DNA from: Candidatus Eisenbacteria bacterium
GTDB taxonomy: Bacteria; Eisenbacteria; RBG-16-71-46
DNA length: 64,000 nt
Direction: 5' to 3'
Assembly (NCBI GenBank): GCA_035712145.1
Contig: DASTBI010000221.1
Coordinates: 35,175-99,174, forward strand
Positions 17,921 through 28,123 of this stretch are shown piece by piece (within the stretch, counting starts at the first letter, position 1; each line of letters begins with the position of its first letter). The notes below the pieces were generated by a model that saw only the letters and a list, made by a program, of their open reading frames with translations, did no database searches and was not told where the DNA came from. Made by a program: the position numbers and the translations under genes.

Positions 17921-18965
17921 GGAGCGACCCCAGATCGGGCGCGGTCTCTCCCGCGAACGCCGCGAGCCCTTCCTGCTCCAGCGTCTCCAGATAGACGGTG
18001 AGGAGCGCCGCGAGATCTTCGGCGTTCCGCGTCTGGTTCACCTGCTCGCGGACCTTGTGGCTGTGCGGAAGCCCTCGGACGTACCACGCCACGTGCTTGC
18101 GCATCTCCTTGGCCGCGACCAGTTCGCCGACGTCCGCGACCAGCAGCTCGAGGTGGCGGATGCCGGCCTCGAGCCGCTCCGCCGCGGTCGGGAGCGGGAG
18201 GATCTCGCCGCGCTCGTGGCGCGCGCGCACCCGGCGAAAGACCCAGGGGTCTCCGAAGGCGGCGCGGCCGAGCATCACCAGGTCGCAGCCCGTGGTTTCG
18301 AGCATGCGCTCCCCGTCCTCGGGTGTGCGCACGTCGCCGTTTCCGATCACCGGGATGCCGACCGCCTGCTTGGCGGCGGCGATCATCTCCCAGTGCGCCG
18401 CGCCTTCGAACTTCTCGGCCCGCGTGCGCGCGTGGATCGCCACGGCCTTGGCACCGCTCTGCTCGAGCGTCTTCGACACCTCCACCACGTTCTGCGAATT
18501 GCCATCCCATCCGAGCCGGATCTTCGCGGTGACCGGGACGCGGCTCACCTCCGCCATGCGCGCGACGATCGACGACAGCCGGGGCAGGTCGTTGAGCAGC
18601 GCGGCGCCCGCGCAGCGGTTGACCACCTTGCGGACCGGACACCCCATGTTGATGTCGATCAGATCGGGGCGCGCGGCCTCGGGAAGGTCACAGAGGATGC
18701 GCGTGGCCTCGGCCATCACGCCAGGGTCCGCACCAAAGAGCTGGATGCCCACCGGCCGCTCATGGGGCTCGAAGCGACAATAGTCGAGCGTCGCCTGGTT
18801 GTTGCGCGCCAGTCCGTCGGCGGACACCATCTCGGTGTAGACCGCCGAAGCACCCTGCTCCCGCGCCAGCTGGCGGAACGGTGAATCACTCACGCCGGCG
18901 AGCGGAGCCAGAACGAACGGCGAGTCGAATTCGATCTCTCCGATCGCGCGTGAGGTCCGGGTCAT
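17907..18965 (-). CDS. dus: tRNA-dihydrouridine synthase
   Basis: A 352-aa flavoenzyme that reduces uridine to dihydrouridine in the tRNA D-loop. Visible family marks are VLAPLAGVSDSPFR near the N-terminus, DINMGCPVRKVV with the catalytic Cys, KIRLGWD, AIHARTR, IGNGDV and the FMN-binding MLGRAA segment. The start at 18965 overlaps the TGA of the preceding HAD phosphatase gene (ATGA). A longer in-frame extension upstream was discarded because it lies inside that gene. Confidence 0.93.
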   Translation of the reverse strand: MTRTSRAIGEIEFDSPFVLAPLAGVSDSPFRQLAREQGASAVYTEMVSADGLARNNQATLDYCRFEPHERPVGIQLFGADPGVMAEATRILCDLPEAARPDLIDINMGCPVRKVVNRCAGAALLNDLPRLSSIVARMAEVSRVPVTAKIRLGWDGNSQNVVEVSKTLEQSGAKAVAIHARTRAEKFEGAAHWEMIAAAKQAVGIPVIGNGDVRTPEDGERMLETTGCDLVMLGRAAFGDPWVFRRVRARHERGEILPLPTAAERLEAGIRHLELLVADVGELVAAKEMRKHVAWYVRGLPHSHKVREQVNQTRNAEDLAALLTVYLETLEQEGLAAFAGETAPDLGSLRAAG

Positions 18966-19603
18966 GCCGCCTCGGCTCGGGCGAGCGAGCGGAAATCGAC
19001 AAAGGGGCTCGCCAGGACCCCCGCGCTCCGGCACCAGTCCCACAGCGAGGCCCGCGCGAACACCTGGTCGGCGGCGCGCGCCCCGCAGCGATCCGAGAGT
19101 CCATCGCCCACGAACACCACGCGGAAGCCGCGGGCGCGGTGCTCGCGAACGTACTGCGCCTTGCAGTTGCCGCAGCGCGTGCAGCCCGGATCGGCCCAGG
19201 GGAACTCCGGGATCATCGTCCGGCCCTCGAAGCGGGCATGGTTGGCGCGCCACGGCACATCCGAGAGCCCTGCGCGGGTGAGCTGATCGGCGACGTAGAA
19301 GTCGTACCCCTCGCTCGCCACCATGACCACGTCGCCGCGCTCGTGCACGGCGCGCACGAAACCGGCGAATCCCGGATCGATCCCATGTCCGCGCGAGAAC
19401 TCCAGGGCCTCGTCGGCGCTCACGTCCATGCACCGGCACTCGATCTCGGTGAGCTCGCGGTGACCGATCTCGTCCGCCTTCCAGCGCGCGAGCGCGGCCG
19501 CGGCCTCTTTCCGGTCGGGGCGCGCGAAACGAAGGAACAGCGCGGCGCCGATGTCCGAAGGCGCGACGGTGCCGTCGAAGTCACAGAGATAAGCCGTGCG
19601 CAT
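18962..19603 (-). CDS. MtnX/SerB-like HAD phosphatase
   Basis: A 213-aa HAD-superfamily hydrolase with motif I DFDGTVAPSD at residues 7-16, motif II VASEGYDFYV and motif III/IV VFVGDGLSDRCGA. The pattern resembles MtnX, the 2-hydroxy-3-keto-5-methylthiopentenyl-1-phosphate phosphatase of methionine salvage, and phosphoserine-phosphatase relatives. A Cys pair (CTRCGNCK near residue 147) is present, which occurs in this subfamily. No methionine-salvage genes are nearby, so the substrate is uncertain. It starts 5 nt after the S41 protease gene and overlaps dus at its end. Confidence 0.75.
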   Translation of the reverse strand: MRTAYLCDFDGTVAPSDIGAALFLRFARPDRKEAAAALARWKADEIGHRELTEIECRCMDVSADEALEFSRGHGIDPGFAGFVRAVHERGDVVMVASEGYDFYVADQLTRAGLSDVPWRANHARFEGRTMIPEFPWADPGCTRCGNCKAQYVREHRARGFRVVFVGDGLSDRCGARAADQVFARASLWDWCRSAGVLASPFVDFRSLARAEAA

Positions 19604-19608
19604 GGAGG

Positions 19609-21204
<1,596 letters not shown>

Positions 21205-21244
21205 GCATCCTCCTGGCGGCCGGGAATGGAAGCGAGGACCCCGA

Positions 21245-21895
21245 CTATATCACGGGTTTTTCGGCCGGTTCACCGGGGCGCCGCAGGCGTTCCTCGATCA
21301 TCGACCAGCAGCGGGACTCGATCGTGTCCGCGGGCAAGGAGGCATCCAGGATCACGAACCGCTCCGGAGCGCCGCGCGCGATCTCGAGGAACCCCTCCCG
21401 CACCCGGCGGTGGAAGTCGAGCGGCTCGCGGTCGATGCGATTGGACGCTCCGGCCGCGGCGCGACGCTGGATCCCATGGGTGGGGTCGATGTCGAAGAGC
21501 AGGGTGATGTCGGGGGCCCGGCCCCGTGTGGCCGCCGCGTTCCAGGAGCGCAGCAGCTCGAGATCGAGCCCGCGGCCATATCCCTGGTATGCGAGCGTGG
21601 AGTCGGCGTGGCGATCGCACAGCACGGTGCCGCCGGCGGCAAGCGCGGGGGCGATCACGCGGGCAAAGAGGTCGGCGCGCGCGGCCTCGATGAGCCCGGC
21701 TTCGGCGACGGGCTCGAGTGGCTCCTGGCGGTCGAGCAACAGCGCGCGCACGGCCTCGGCGAGGGGCGTGCCGCCCGGCTCGCGCGTGATCACCGGTTCG
21801 ATTCCGCGCGCCCGCAGGCGCGCGGCGATGCGGACGAGCTGCGTGGACTTGCCCGAACCCTCGCCGCCTTCGAACGTGATGAATTGCCCAGCCAT
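21245..21895 (-). CDS. tmk: Thymidylate kinase
   Basis: A 216-aa kinase that phosphorylates dTMP to dTDP. It has the P-loop GGEGSGKST at residues 10-18, the substrate-binding REPGGTP loop, the DRHADSTLAYQG segment (a normal DR-Y/H motif) and a lid region RIDREPLDFHRRVREGF. It lies 7 nt downstream of the inositol-phosphate synthase gene and 40 nt upstream of the S41 protease gene, inside the same minus-strand run. Confidence 0.95.
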   Translation of the reverse strand: MAGQFITFEGGEGSGKSTQLVRIAARLRARGIEPVITREPGGTPLAEAVRALLLDRQEPLEPVAEAGLIEAARADLFARVIAPALAAGGTVLCDRHADSTLAYQGYGRGLDLELLRSWNAAATRGRAPDITLLFDIDPTHGIQRRAAAGASNRIDREPLDFHRRVREGFLEIARGAPERFVILDASLPADTIESRCWSMIEERLRRPGEPAEKPVI

Positions 21896-21902
21896 CAGCC
21901 GC

Positions 21903-23159
21903 TCAGCGCGAGCGGACCGCCTTGCGGCGCTTGCGCCTCTTGGCCGAGCCGCGCGAGCGCCGCTCGTCCGGACCGGCGGCGGGGTGGCCGTTCACCGAGG
22001 GCCCGGTCGAGCCGGCCTTCATCGGGCTCTCGCGCTTCACGGTCGGGGGCTTGTCGCGCAACAGGCGCTCGGTCCCGACCGGATCGGCGATGAAGCGCTC
22101 GGTCATCTCGAGCGCGCGATCGTCGGGGATCTGCACCGGCGGTGACTTCTTGAAGTAGCTCGACGGGGCGATCAGCGCTCCCTCGAGCCCATGGTCGAGG
22201 CCGATCTTGGCGCAGCGCACCGCGTCGATCACCACGCCGGCGGAGTTGGGCGAGTCCCACACCTCGAGCTTCATCTCGAGATTGAGCGGCACGTCTCCGA
22301 AGGTCGTCCCCTCCATCCGGATGTGGCACCACTTGCGGTCCTTGAGCCACGGGATGTAGTCGCTCGGCCCGACGTGCACGTCATCTTCGGCCATGCCGTA
22401 GGGAATGATGCTGGTGACCGCGCTGGTCTTGGAGATCTTCTTGGACTCGAGGCGTTCGCGCTCCAGCATGTTGAGGAAGTCGGTGTTGCCGCCGAAGTTG
22501 ATCTGGTAGGTGCGGTCGATGCGCACGCCGCGATCCACGAAGAGCCGCGACAGCACCCGGTGCGTGATGGTGGCGCCGACCTGCGACTTGATGTCGTCAC
22601 CGATCACAGGGAGCCCGCGCTTCTCGAAGCGCTGCTGCCAGTACTTCTCACGGGCGATGAACACGGGAATGCAATTGACGAAGGCGCAGCCCGCCTCGAG
22701 CACCTGCTCGACGTACCACTTCGTGGCCTCTTCCGAGCCCACCGGCAGGTAGTTCACCACCACGTCGGTCTTGGTCTCGCGGAGCAGGCGGACGATGTCG
22801 ACCGTCGATCCGGGCGCCTTCTGGATGATCTTCGACAGGTACTTGCCCAGCCCGTCGTGCGTCATCCCGCGCTGCACGGTGATTCCGGAGCGCGGCGTCT
22901 TGGCGAACACGAAGGTGTTGTTCGGCCAGGTGACGATCGCCTCGGAAAGATCCTTGCCGACTTTGTTCTTGTCGATGTCGATGGCGGCGACGATCTCCAC
23001 GTCGCGGATGTGGTAGCCGCCCAGATTGACGTGCATCAGGCCGGGAATGCGATCGCCTTCCTTGGCATTGCGGTAGTAATGGAGACCCTGGACGAACGAC
23101 GAGGCGCAGTTCCCGACGCCGATGATCGCCACACGCACCTTGCCTTTGGCCTTCGCCAT
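21903..23159 (-). CDS. ino1: Inositol-3-phosphate synthase (short actinobacterial type)
   Basis: The enzyme isomerises glucose 6-phosphate to 1D-myo-inositol 3-phosphate using NAD. The 418-aa product begins [18 protein letters not shown], the NAD-binding loop of the short prokaryotic form, and carries [40 protein letters not shown] and the Lys-rich [17 protein letters not shown] block. AGGAGG precedes the ATG by 8 nt. The last 50 residues are a basic tail (many Lys/Arg) not found in the core family. It follows a CDP-alcohol phosphatidyltransferase gene by 14 nt, so the product is probably consumed in phosphatidylinositol-type lipid synthesis. Confidence 0.93.
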   Translation of the reverse strand: MAKAKGKVRVAIIGVGNCASSFVQGLHYYRNAKEGDRIPGLMHVNLGGYHIRDVEIVAAIDIDKNKVGKDLSEAIVTWPNNTFVFAKTPRSGITVQRGMTHDGLGKYLSKIIQKAPGSTVDIVRLLRETKTDVVVNYLPVGSEEATKWYVEQVLEAGCAFVNCIPVFIAREKYWQQRFEKRGLPVIGDDIKSQVGATITHRVLSRLFVDRGVRIDRTYQINFGGNTDFLNMLERERLESKKISKTSAVTSIIPYGMAEDDVHVGPSDYIPWLKDRKWCHIRMEGTTFGDVPLNLEMKLEVWDSPNSAGVVIDAVRCAKIGLDHGLEGALIAPSSYFKKSPPVQIPDDRALEMTERFIADPVGTERLLRDKPPTVKRESPMKAGSTGPSVNGHPAAGPDERRSRGSAKRRKRRKAVRSR

Positions 23160-23173
23160 GCCTTCCGACCTCC

Positions 23174-23896
23174 TCATGAATCGAGACCCGCTCCGCGGGT
23201 GTTCTTCCAGATATAGACCACGCGCTGAATTGCGGTGGCGAACGATAGCAGCGCGAGCAGGATCAGCGCCGCCGACATCACCCGTCCGATCCCGAAGGCG
23301 CCGGCCACGATCAGCAGCACCATGCGCTCGGGGCGTTCGAACCAGCCAACCCGGCATTCGAGGCCGAGCCCCTCGGCGCGCGCCCGGGTGTAGGACACCA
23401 TGAACGACCCCAGCATGGCCAGCACCGCGGTGAGCGACACCACGGCCCAGGTGCGAGGCTCGAGGCCCCGGGTGATCTCGGCCACGGCCTGAGAGGGGTC
23501 CATGGCCAGCTCGGTCAGGTGGACGAGATAGAAGCCGGAAATGCCCGCCAGCACGATGCCGTCCGAGAGCCGGTCGAGCGTGGAGTCGAGGAAAGCGCCG
23601 AAGCGCGAGCGGCGCCCCGAGCGCCGGGCCAGCTCCCCGTCCAGGATGTCGCACAGTCCGGAAACCGCCACCATCACGGCGCCGAAGCGGAAGTAGCCCT
23701 CGAAGAAGGCGAGGGCGGCCACCAGGCTCGCCAGCAGGCCCATGACCGTCATGCCATCCGCGCCCACACCGATACGCGCCAGCAAGCCGGTGAGCGGCTC
23801 GAGCGCCAGGTGGACGAGCTGCTTGAGCCGCTCCTTCAAAGGCGGCGCTTCGTCGGCGGCGACCGGGGTTCCGGGTCCCTGCGGGCCAGGAGTCAC
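23174..23896 (-). CDS. CDP-alcohol phosphatidyltransferase, probable phosphatidylinositol-phosphate synthase
   Basis: A 240-aa integral membrane enzyme with the diagnostic motif D-G-x2-A-R-x8-G-x3-D-x3-D, seen as DGELARRSG...[10 protein letters not shown] at about residues 86-108. Several hydrophobic helices follow ([29 protein letters not shown]). The family moves a diacylglycerol-phosphate group from CDP-diacylglycerol to an alcohol. Because it is paired with ino1, inositol 3-phosphate is the likely acceptor, as in mycobacterial PgsA1; glycerol phosphate is the alternative. The start is a GTG that overlaps the rsmI stop (GTGA). Confidence 0.85.
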   Translation of the reverse strand: MTPGPQGPGTPVAADEAPPLKERLKQLVHLALEPLTGLLARIGVGADGMTVMGLLASLVAALAFFEGYFRFGAVMVAVSGLCDILDGELARRSGRRSRFGAFLDSTLDRLSDGIVLAGISGFYLVHLTELAMDPSQAVAEITRGLEPRTWAVVSLTAVLAMLGSFMVSYTRARAEGLGLECRVGWFERPERMVLLIVAGAFGIGRVMSAALILLALLSFATAIQRVVYIWKNTRGAGLDS

Positions 23897-24690
23897 TCGG
23901 TGTCCTGTTCTCGCTCGCCGTGGCGGCCCCGTCCCGACAGCACCAGCACCATTTCACCGCGCCGCTTCTCGGACGTGAGCCGCGCCCGCACCTCGGTCGC
24001 CGCGCCGCGGATCACTTCCTCGAAGGTCTTCGTCAGCTCGCGGGCCAGCGCGATCATCCGGTCGCCCCAGATCGACTCGAGATCTTCGAGGGTCTTGTCG
24101 ATGCGATGCGGCGCTTCGAACGCCACGACCGTCTCACGCCGGGTCGCGAGCTCTTCGAGGCGCCGCCTCCGCGCGCCCGGCTTGACCGGCAGGAACCCGG
24201 CGAACGTGAACGCGTCGGTCGGCAGTCCGCTGACCTGCAGCGCGGTGATCACGGCGCTCGCGCCGGGAACGCTCCGCACCTCGATGCCCGACTCGATCGC
24301 TGCGCGCACCAGCCGGTAGCCCGGATCGGCCACGCCGGGAGACCCGGCGTCGGTCACCACCGCGACCGAGTCGCCCGCCGTGAGGCGCTCGATCAGCGCG
24401 GGCACCCGGCGCTGCTCGTTGTGCTCGAACAGGCTCACGACCGGCGCCGACAGCCCAAAGTGGTCGAGCAGCCGGCGCGTTCGCCGCGTATCCTCGGCGG
24501 CCACGGCCTGCACCTCGCCCAGGGTGCGCAGCGCGCGCTGCGTGATGTCCTCGAGGTTTCCGATCGGCGTGGCCACCAGGTAGAGAATCCCCTCACCCGG
24601 GGCAGGATGGACGCGTGGGGCCGAAGCCTCCTGAGTCCGCGCGGGTGGTGCGGTTCGACGGCGTAAAGGACGGCGGAAGCTAGCACGCAC
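23893..24690 (-). CDS. rsmI: 16S rRNA (cytidine1402-2'-O)-methyltransferase
   Basis: A 265-aa SAM-dependent methyltransferase of the tetrapyrrole-methylase fold, which modifies C1402 in the ribosomal decoding centre. Family motifs are [59 protein letters not shown] and FEAPHRI. The GTG start gives a 33-residue basic/Pro-rich leader before the conserved core, longer than usual; no later in-frame start was found before the core. It lies 18 nt after ltaE. Confidence 0.93.
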   Translation of the reverse strand: MRASFRRPLRRRTAPPARTQEASAPRVHPAPGEGILYLVATPIGNLEDITQRALRTLGEVQAVAAEDTRRTRRLLDHFGLSAPVVSLFEHNEQRRVPALIERLTAGDSVAVVTDAGSPGVADPGYRLVRAAIESGIEVRSVPGASAVITALQVSGLPTDAFTFAGFLPVKPGARRRRLEELATRRETVVAFEAPHRIDKTLEDLESIWGDRMIALARELTKTFEEVIRGAATEVRARLTSEKRRGEMVLVLSGRGRHGEREQDTE

Positions 24691-24708
24691 CCTGGGCTCC
24701 GTCCACCG

Positions 24709-25764
24709 TCACGCCCGCGACGGGGCGAGCGCTTCCTCGACCACCGCCTGAAGCGCATCGGCGGCGCGCGCGATGCCCGTGTCGTCGACGTCCAGGTGCG
24801 TGGTCAGCCGCAGGCGGCGCTTGCCGTAGGGAAGCGTCTGGATGCCCCGCCGTTCGAGTCGCTCGTAGACGCTCGTGAGGTCGAGGGCCGGATGCTCGAA
24901 ATCCACGAAGACGATGTTGGTCTCGGGCTCGCTCACCCGGATGCCGGGCAATGACGCGATGAGCGCAGCCAGGTCGCGCGCCCGGCGATGGTCGTCGGCC
25001 AGCCGGTCGAGGTGATGGTCGAGCGCATGGAGACAGGCCGCCGCGAGAATGCCCACCTGACGCATGCCCCCTCCCCAGCGCTTGCGCACCCGCCGTGCCT
25101 TGCGGATGGCGCCGGCCTCGCCGACGAGGATCGATCCGACCGGCGCGCCGAGCCCTTTGGAGAAGCACATCATCACGCTATCCGCCGTCGCGGCCCACTC
25201 GCGCATCGGGATCCCGGTGGCGACGCTGGCGTTCCACAGCCGGGCCCCGTCGAGGTGCACGCGGACACCCCGCTCGCGCGCCGCGGCCGCGAGGGCGCGC
25301 AGCGCCTCGAGCGGAACCACGGCGCCGCCGTGGCGGTTGTGGGTGTTCTCGGCGCACACCAGCGCGAGTCGCGCGACGTGATCGTCGCGATGGTCCTCGA
25401 TCGCCGCGTCGAGCATCTCGGGCGTGATCGCGCCGCGCTTCGTGTCGGCGAGGCTCGCGAGGCAACCGCTGTTGGCGGCGAGCCCGCCCTGCTCGTAGTG
25501 GAAGATGTGGGACTCGCGCTCGATCAGGACCTGATCGCCGGGCTCGGTGTGCACCGCGATGCCGAGCTGATTGCCCATCGTGCCGCTCGGCACGAACACG
25601 GCGGCTTCCTTGCCGGTGAGATCCGCCACCCGCCGCTCGAGCTCGAGCACCGTGGGATCGTCGCCGATCACGTCGTCGCCGACGATCGCCTCCGCGATCG
25701 CGCGCCGCATCGCGGGCGTCGGCCGGGTGACGGTGTCGCTGCGCAGGTCCACCGTGGGATTCAA
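24709..25764 (-). CDS. ltaE: Low-specificity L-threonine aldolase
   Basis: A PLP enzyme that cleaves threonine or allo-threonine to glycine and acetaldehyde. Marks are [15 protein letters not shown] at the N-terminus, [38 protein letters not shown] and the PLP-Lys segment [13 protein letters not shown] chose the TTG at 25764 because GGAG lies 8 nt upstream and the product then begins just before the conserved DLRSDT block (351 aa). A GTG at 25773 is nearly as good, and an upstream start near 25944 would overlap the divergent promoter region. It is the first gene of the run that extends to the ABC ATPase. Confidence 0.9.
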   Translation of the reverse strand: MNPTVDLRSDTVTRPTPAMRRAIAEAIVGDDVIGDDPTVLELERRVADLTGKEAAVFVPSGTMGNQLGIAVHTEPGDQVLIERESHIFHYEQGGLAANSGCLASLADTKRGAITPEMLDAAIEDHRDDHVARLALVCAENTHNRHGGAVVPLEALRALAAAARERGVRVHLDGARLWNASVATGIPMREWAATADSVMMCFSKGLGAPVGSILVGEAGAIRKARRVRKRWGGGMRQVGILAAACLHALDHHLDRLADDHRRARDLAALIASLPGIRVSEPETNIVFVDFEHPALDLTSVYERLERRGIQTLPYGKRRLRLTTHLDVDDTGIARAADALQAVVEEALAPSRA

Positions 25765-26004
25765 GGGACACACTCCATGGAATGTCGTCGCGCGGGCGCA
25801 GTGTAAGGGACAAGAGCCGTCGATGGTTCGCGGCTCGGGCGTCCAGTCTGACACAATCCTGACAAAACCACGGTGCAATCCGCGAAGTATCGGCTCACTC
25901 GCGCTGGCCTGAAACGCGGCGATTCCAGGAGCCGCGCGGCGCATCTCAAGGCGCGTCAGACCGAGCCGGCCCGTGGCGCGCCGGTCCTAGAGGAGGCTTC
26001 ACCG

Positions 26005-26694
26005 ATGTTCTACGACCCCACCTTCTTCCTGCTGATCCCGGCGATGATCTTCGCGTTCTGGGCGCAGTGGAAGGTCCAGTCCACCTACCAGCGTTTCTCC
26101 AAAGTCCAGGCGAGCAACGGCCGGACGGGCCGCGAGATCGCGCTCGGGATCATGGCGCGCAACGGCGTCACGGACGTGGCGGTCGAGGAAGTCGGGGGCA
26201 TCCTGAGCGACCATTACGACCCGCGCGTCAAGAAGGTGCGGCTCTCCTCGCACAACTATCGCGACTCTTCGATCGCCTCGATCGCGGTCGCGGCGCACGA
26301 AGTCGGTCACGTGCTGCAGCACGCCCAGGGTTATGCCCCGCTCCAGTTCCGCACCCTGCTGGCCCCGGTCGCGGGTTTCGGCAGCATGCTGGCGTTTCCG
26401 CTGTTCCTGGTCGGGCTGTTCTTCAACATTCCCGGGATCTCGGGCACGTTGATGGACATCGGCATCTTCCTGTTCACCGGCGCGGTGCTGTTCTCTCTGG
26501 TGACCCTGCCGGTGGAGTTCGACGCCAGCAAGCGTGCGCTGGCGCAGCTCACCTCCTCGGGATCGGTGATGCCCGAAGAGATCGGCCAGGCGAAGAAGGT
26601 CCTCGATGCGGCGGCCCTCACCTATGTGGCGGCGGCCGGCATGGCGGCGATCCAGCTTCTGCGGCTGATCATGCTGAGGAACAGCCGGGACTAG
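26005..26694 (+). CDS. YugP-type membrane zinc metallopeptidase
   Basis: A 229-aa membrane protein of the YugP (neutral zinc metallopeptidase) family. It opens with a transmembrane segment (MFYDPTFFLLIPAMIFAFWA), contains the zinc-binding HEVGH motif at about residues 97-101 followed by QHAQGYAPLQ, and has further hydrophobic segments (FPLFLVGLFFNIPGI, LMDIGIFLFTGAVLFSLV) before the conserved LPVEFDASKRAL. AGGAGG lies 8 nt before the ATG. It is transcribed away from ltaE and converges with HU. The physiological substrate is not known. Confidence 0.9.
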   Translation: MFYDPTFFLLIPAMIFAFWAQWKVQSTYQRFSKVQASNGRTGREIALGIMARNGVTDVAVEEVGGILSDHYDPRVKKVRLSSHNYRDSSIASIAVAAHEVGHVLQHAQGYAPLQFRTLLAPVAGFGSMLAFPLFLVGLFFNIPGISGTLMDIGIFLFTGAVLFSLVTLPVEFDASKRALAQLTSSGSVMPEEIGQAKKVLDAAALTYVAAAGMAAIQLLRLIMLRNSRD

Positions 26695-26752
26695 TCAGGG
26701 AAGGCGCGCTAGGCGCTCGCGCAGCAGGTGATCGAAGTCGAGCTCGAGGGCT

Positions 26753-27031
26753 TCAGCCCTGCGAGACCATGTCCTTCAACTCTTTCGACACCTTGAACAC
26801 CGGCACTTTGCGGGGCGGGACGGGAACGGCTTCGCCGGTGCGCGGGTTACGAGCGATTCGTGACTTGCGATCCTTCACTCGGAAAGTCCCGAACCCACGA
26901 ATCTCGATGTGGTGGCCATTGGAAAGGGCGCGGGCGACGGCGTTCAGAAACGAGTCGACGGTCTCGGCGACGTCCTTCTTGGTGAGACCGGTCCGCTCCG
27001 CAATCTGATCCACAATGTCGGCTTTGGTCAT
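26753..27031 (-). CDS. HU-family DNA-binding protein
   Basis: A 92-aa histone-like protein that bends DNA as a dimer. MTKADIVDQIAERTGLTKKD is the canonical N-terminus, IEIRGFGTFRV the beta-saddle, and ARNPRTGE with PPRKVPVFKVSKELK the DNA-intercalating arm and C-terminal helix. AGGAGGTGGAG precedes the ATG. A longer 108-residue reading was rejected because this start has the ribosome-binding site and conserved sequence. It is a single gene with its own promoter candidate. HU and IHF-type members cannot be distinguished here. Confidence 0.95.
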   Translation of the reverse strand: MTKADIVDQIAERTGLTKKDVAETVDSFLNAVARALSNGHHIEIRGFGTFRVKDRKSRIARNPRTGEAVPVPPRKVPVFKVSKELKDMVSQG

Positions 27032-27091
27032 CTCCACCTCCTGCCGGGACTTGTGGGCCCCACGGGGGCTCAGGTCCAAGCGACCATTCGC

Positions 27092-27121
27092 AGGCTAACA
27101 ATCCACTGAAAAACCTGTCAA
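27092..27121 (-). promoter_or_regulatory. Putative promoter of the HU gene
   Basis: TTGACA (27121-27116) and TAGCCT (27097-27092) are 18 nt apart on the minus strand, about 60 nt before the ATG. The -10 hexamer is identical to that proposed upstream of the gene starting at 9256. An A/T-rich patch surrounds the -35 box. Confidence 0.5.
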
Positions 27122-27162
27122 TCAGTTTTTGGACAAGGCGTTGCGCGATTCTGGCCCTCTCC

Positions 27163-28110
27163 TCAGCCCGGCGCCTCTCCGAGGGCTCGCCGGCGGGCCT
27201 CCTCGATCGGGTGGCGAGCCGACGCATCGACCATCTCCTTCAGACGGACGCTGCCCCGGGCCTGCTCGCTCTGCCACTCCCGAGCGAAGGCTCCGGAGCG
27301 GATCTCGTCGAGGATCGCCGCCATCTGCTCGCGGGATTCCGGACCGATCACCCGCGATCCCCGGGTGAGATCGCCGAACAGCGCGGTGCCGCTGATGCCC
27401 CGGCGCATGCCGGCGACGCCGCGCTCGTGGAGCAGATCGGCCAGGTACTTGAGCTGGTGAACACATTCGAGATACGCGATCTCGGGCGCGTAGCCACGCG
27501 CCGTCAGTGTTTCGAAGGCCGCGGTCACCAGCGCATTCATGCCGCCGCACAACACCACCTGCTCGCCGAAGAGATCCACCTCGGTCTCTTCGGCGACCGT
27601 GGTCCGCCACAGTCGCGCGCGCGCGGAGCCGATGCCGGCGGCGTACGACTCGGCGGTCTCCCAGGCTTTGCCGCTGGCGTCCTGGGCGACCGCGAGGTAC
27701 GCCGGCAGACCGGAGCCCGCGACGAATCGCTCGCGCAGCATTCGGCCGGGTCCAGTGGGCGAGACCAGCACGACGTCCGCCTCCGCGGGCAGATCGAGCG
27801 CGCCGTAGAGGAGGTTGAAGCCATGCGCGAAGACGATGGTGACCGGTCGCGCGCGGCTCACCGCGAGCTCGGGCCACAGCCCCGGCACTTCCTGATCGGG
27901 GAGCATCACCGCCACCACGGCGGCGATCTCGGCGGCCTCGCGCAGCGCGAGAACCTGGAAACCCGCCGCGAGCGCACGCGTGGCGCCTTCGCCCGGGCGC
28001 GCCCCCACGATCACGTCGCAGCCCGAATCCCTGAGATTCAGCGCCTGGGCTTCGCCTTGATTGCCGAAGCCCAGGATCGCGACGCGACCGCGCGGCGCCT
28101 CTGCGGTCAC
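27163..28110 (-). CDS. Divergent ketol-acid reductoisomerase-like protein
   Basis: The 315-aa product has the fold marks of class I ketol-acid reductoisomerase (IlvC): Rossmann motif GFGNQGEAQALNL at residues 14-26, VMLPDQ, AHGFN and EETEVDLFGEQVVLCGG. IlvC makes dihydroxyisovalerate in branched-chain amino acid synthesis. Two Mg ligands (Asp179, Glu183) and one further Glu (215) are kept, but the normally invariant Glu of HELK is Gln219 (HQLK), and the usual SxTAEYGD block is SGTALFGD. Gene context is also atypical: no ilvB or ilvN, but a TPR and an HD protein gene immediately upstream (13-nt gap). It may be a specialised or inactive paralogue. Start is GTG with a weak ribosome-binding site. 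Confidence 0.75.
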   Translation of the reverse strand: MTAEAPRGRVAILGFGNQGEAQALNLRDSGCDVIVGARPGEGATRALAAGFQVLALREAAEIAAVVAVMLPDQEVPGLWPELAVSRARPVTIVFAHGFNLLYGALDLPAEADVVLVSPTGPGRMLRERFVAGSGLPAYLAVAQDASGKAWETAESYAAGIGSARARLWRTTVAEETEVDLFGEQVVLCGGMNALVTAAFETLTARGYAPEIAYLECVHQLKYLADLLHERGVAGMRRGISGTALFGDLTRGSRVIGPESREQMAAILDEIRSGAFAREWQSEQARGSVRLKEMVDASARHPIEEARRRALGEAPG

Positions 28111-28123
28111 ATTCCGGCCCGGA

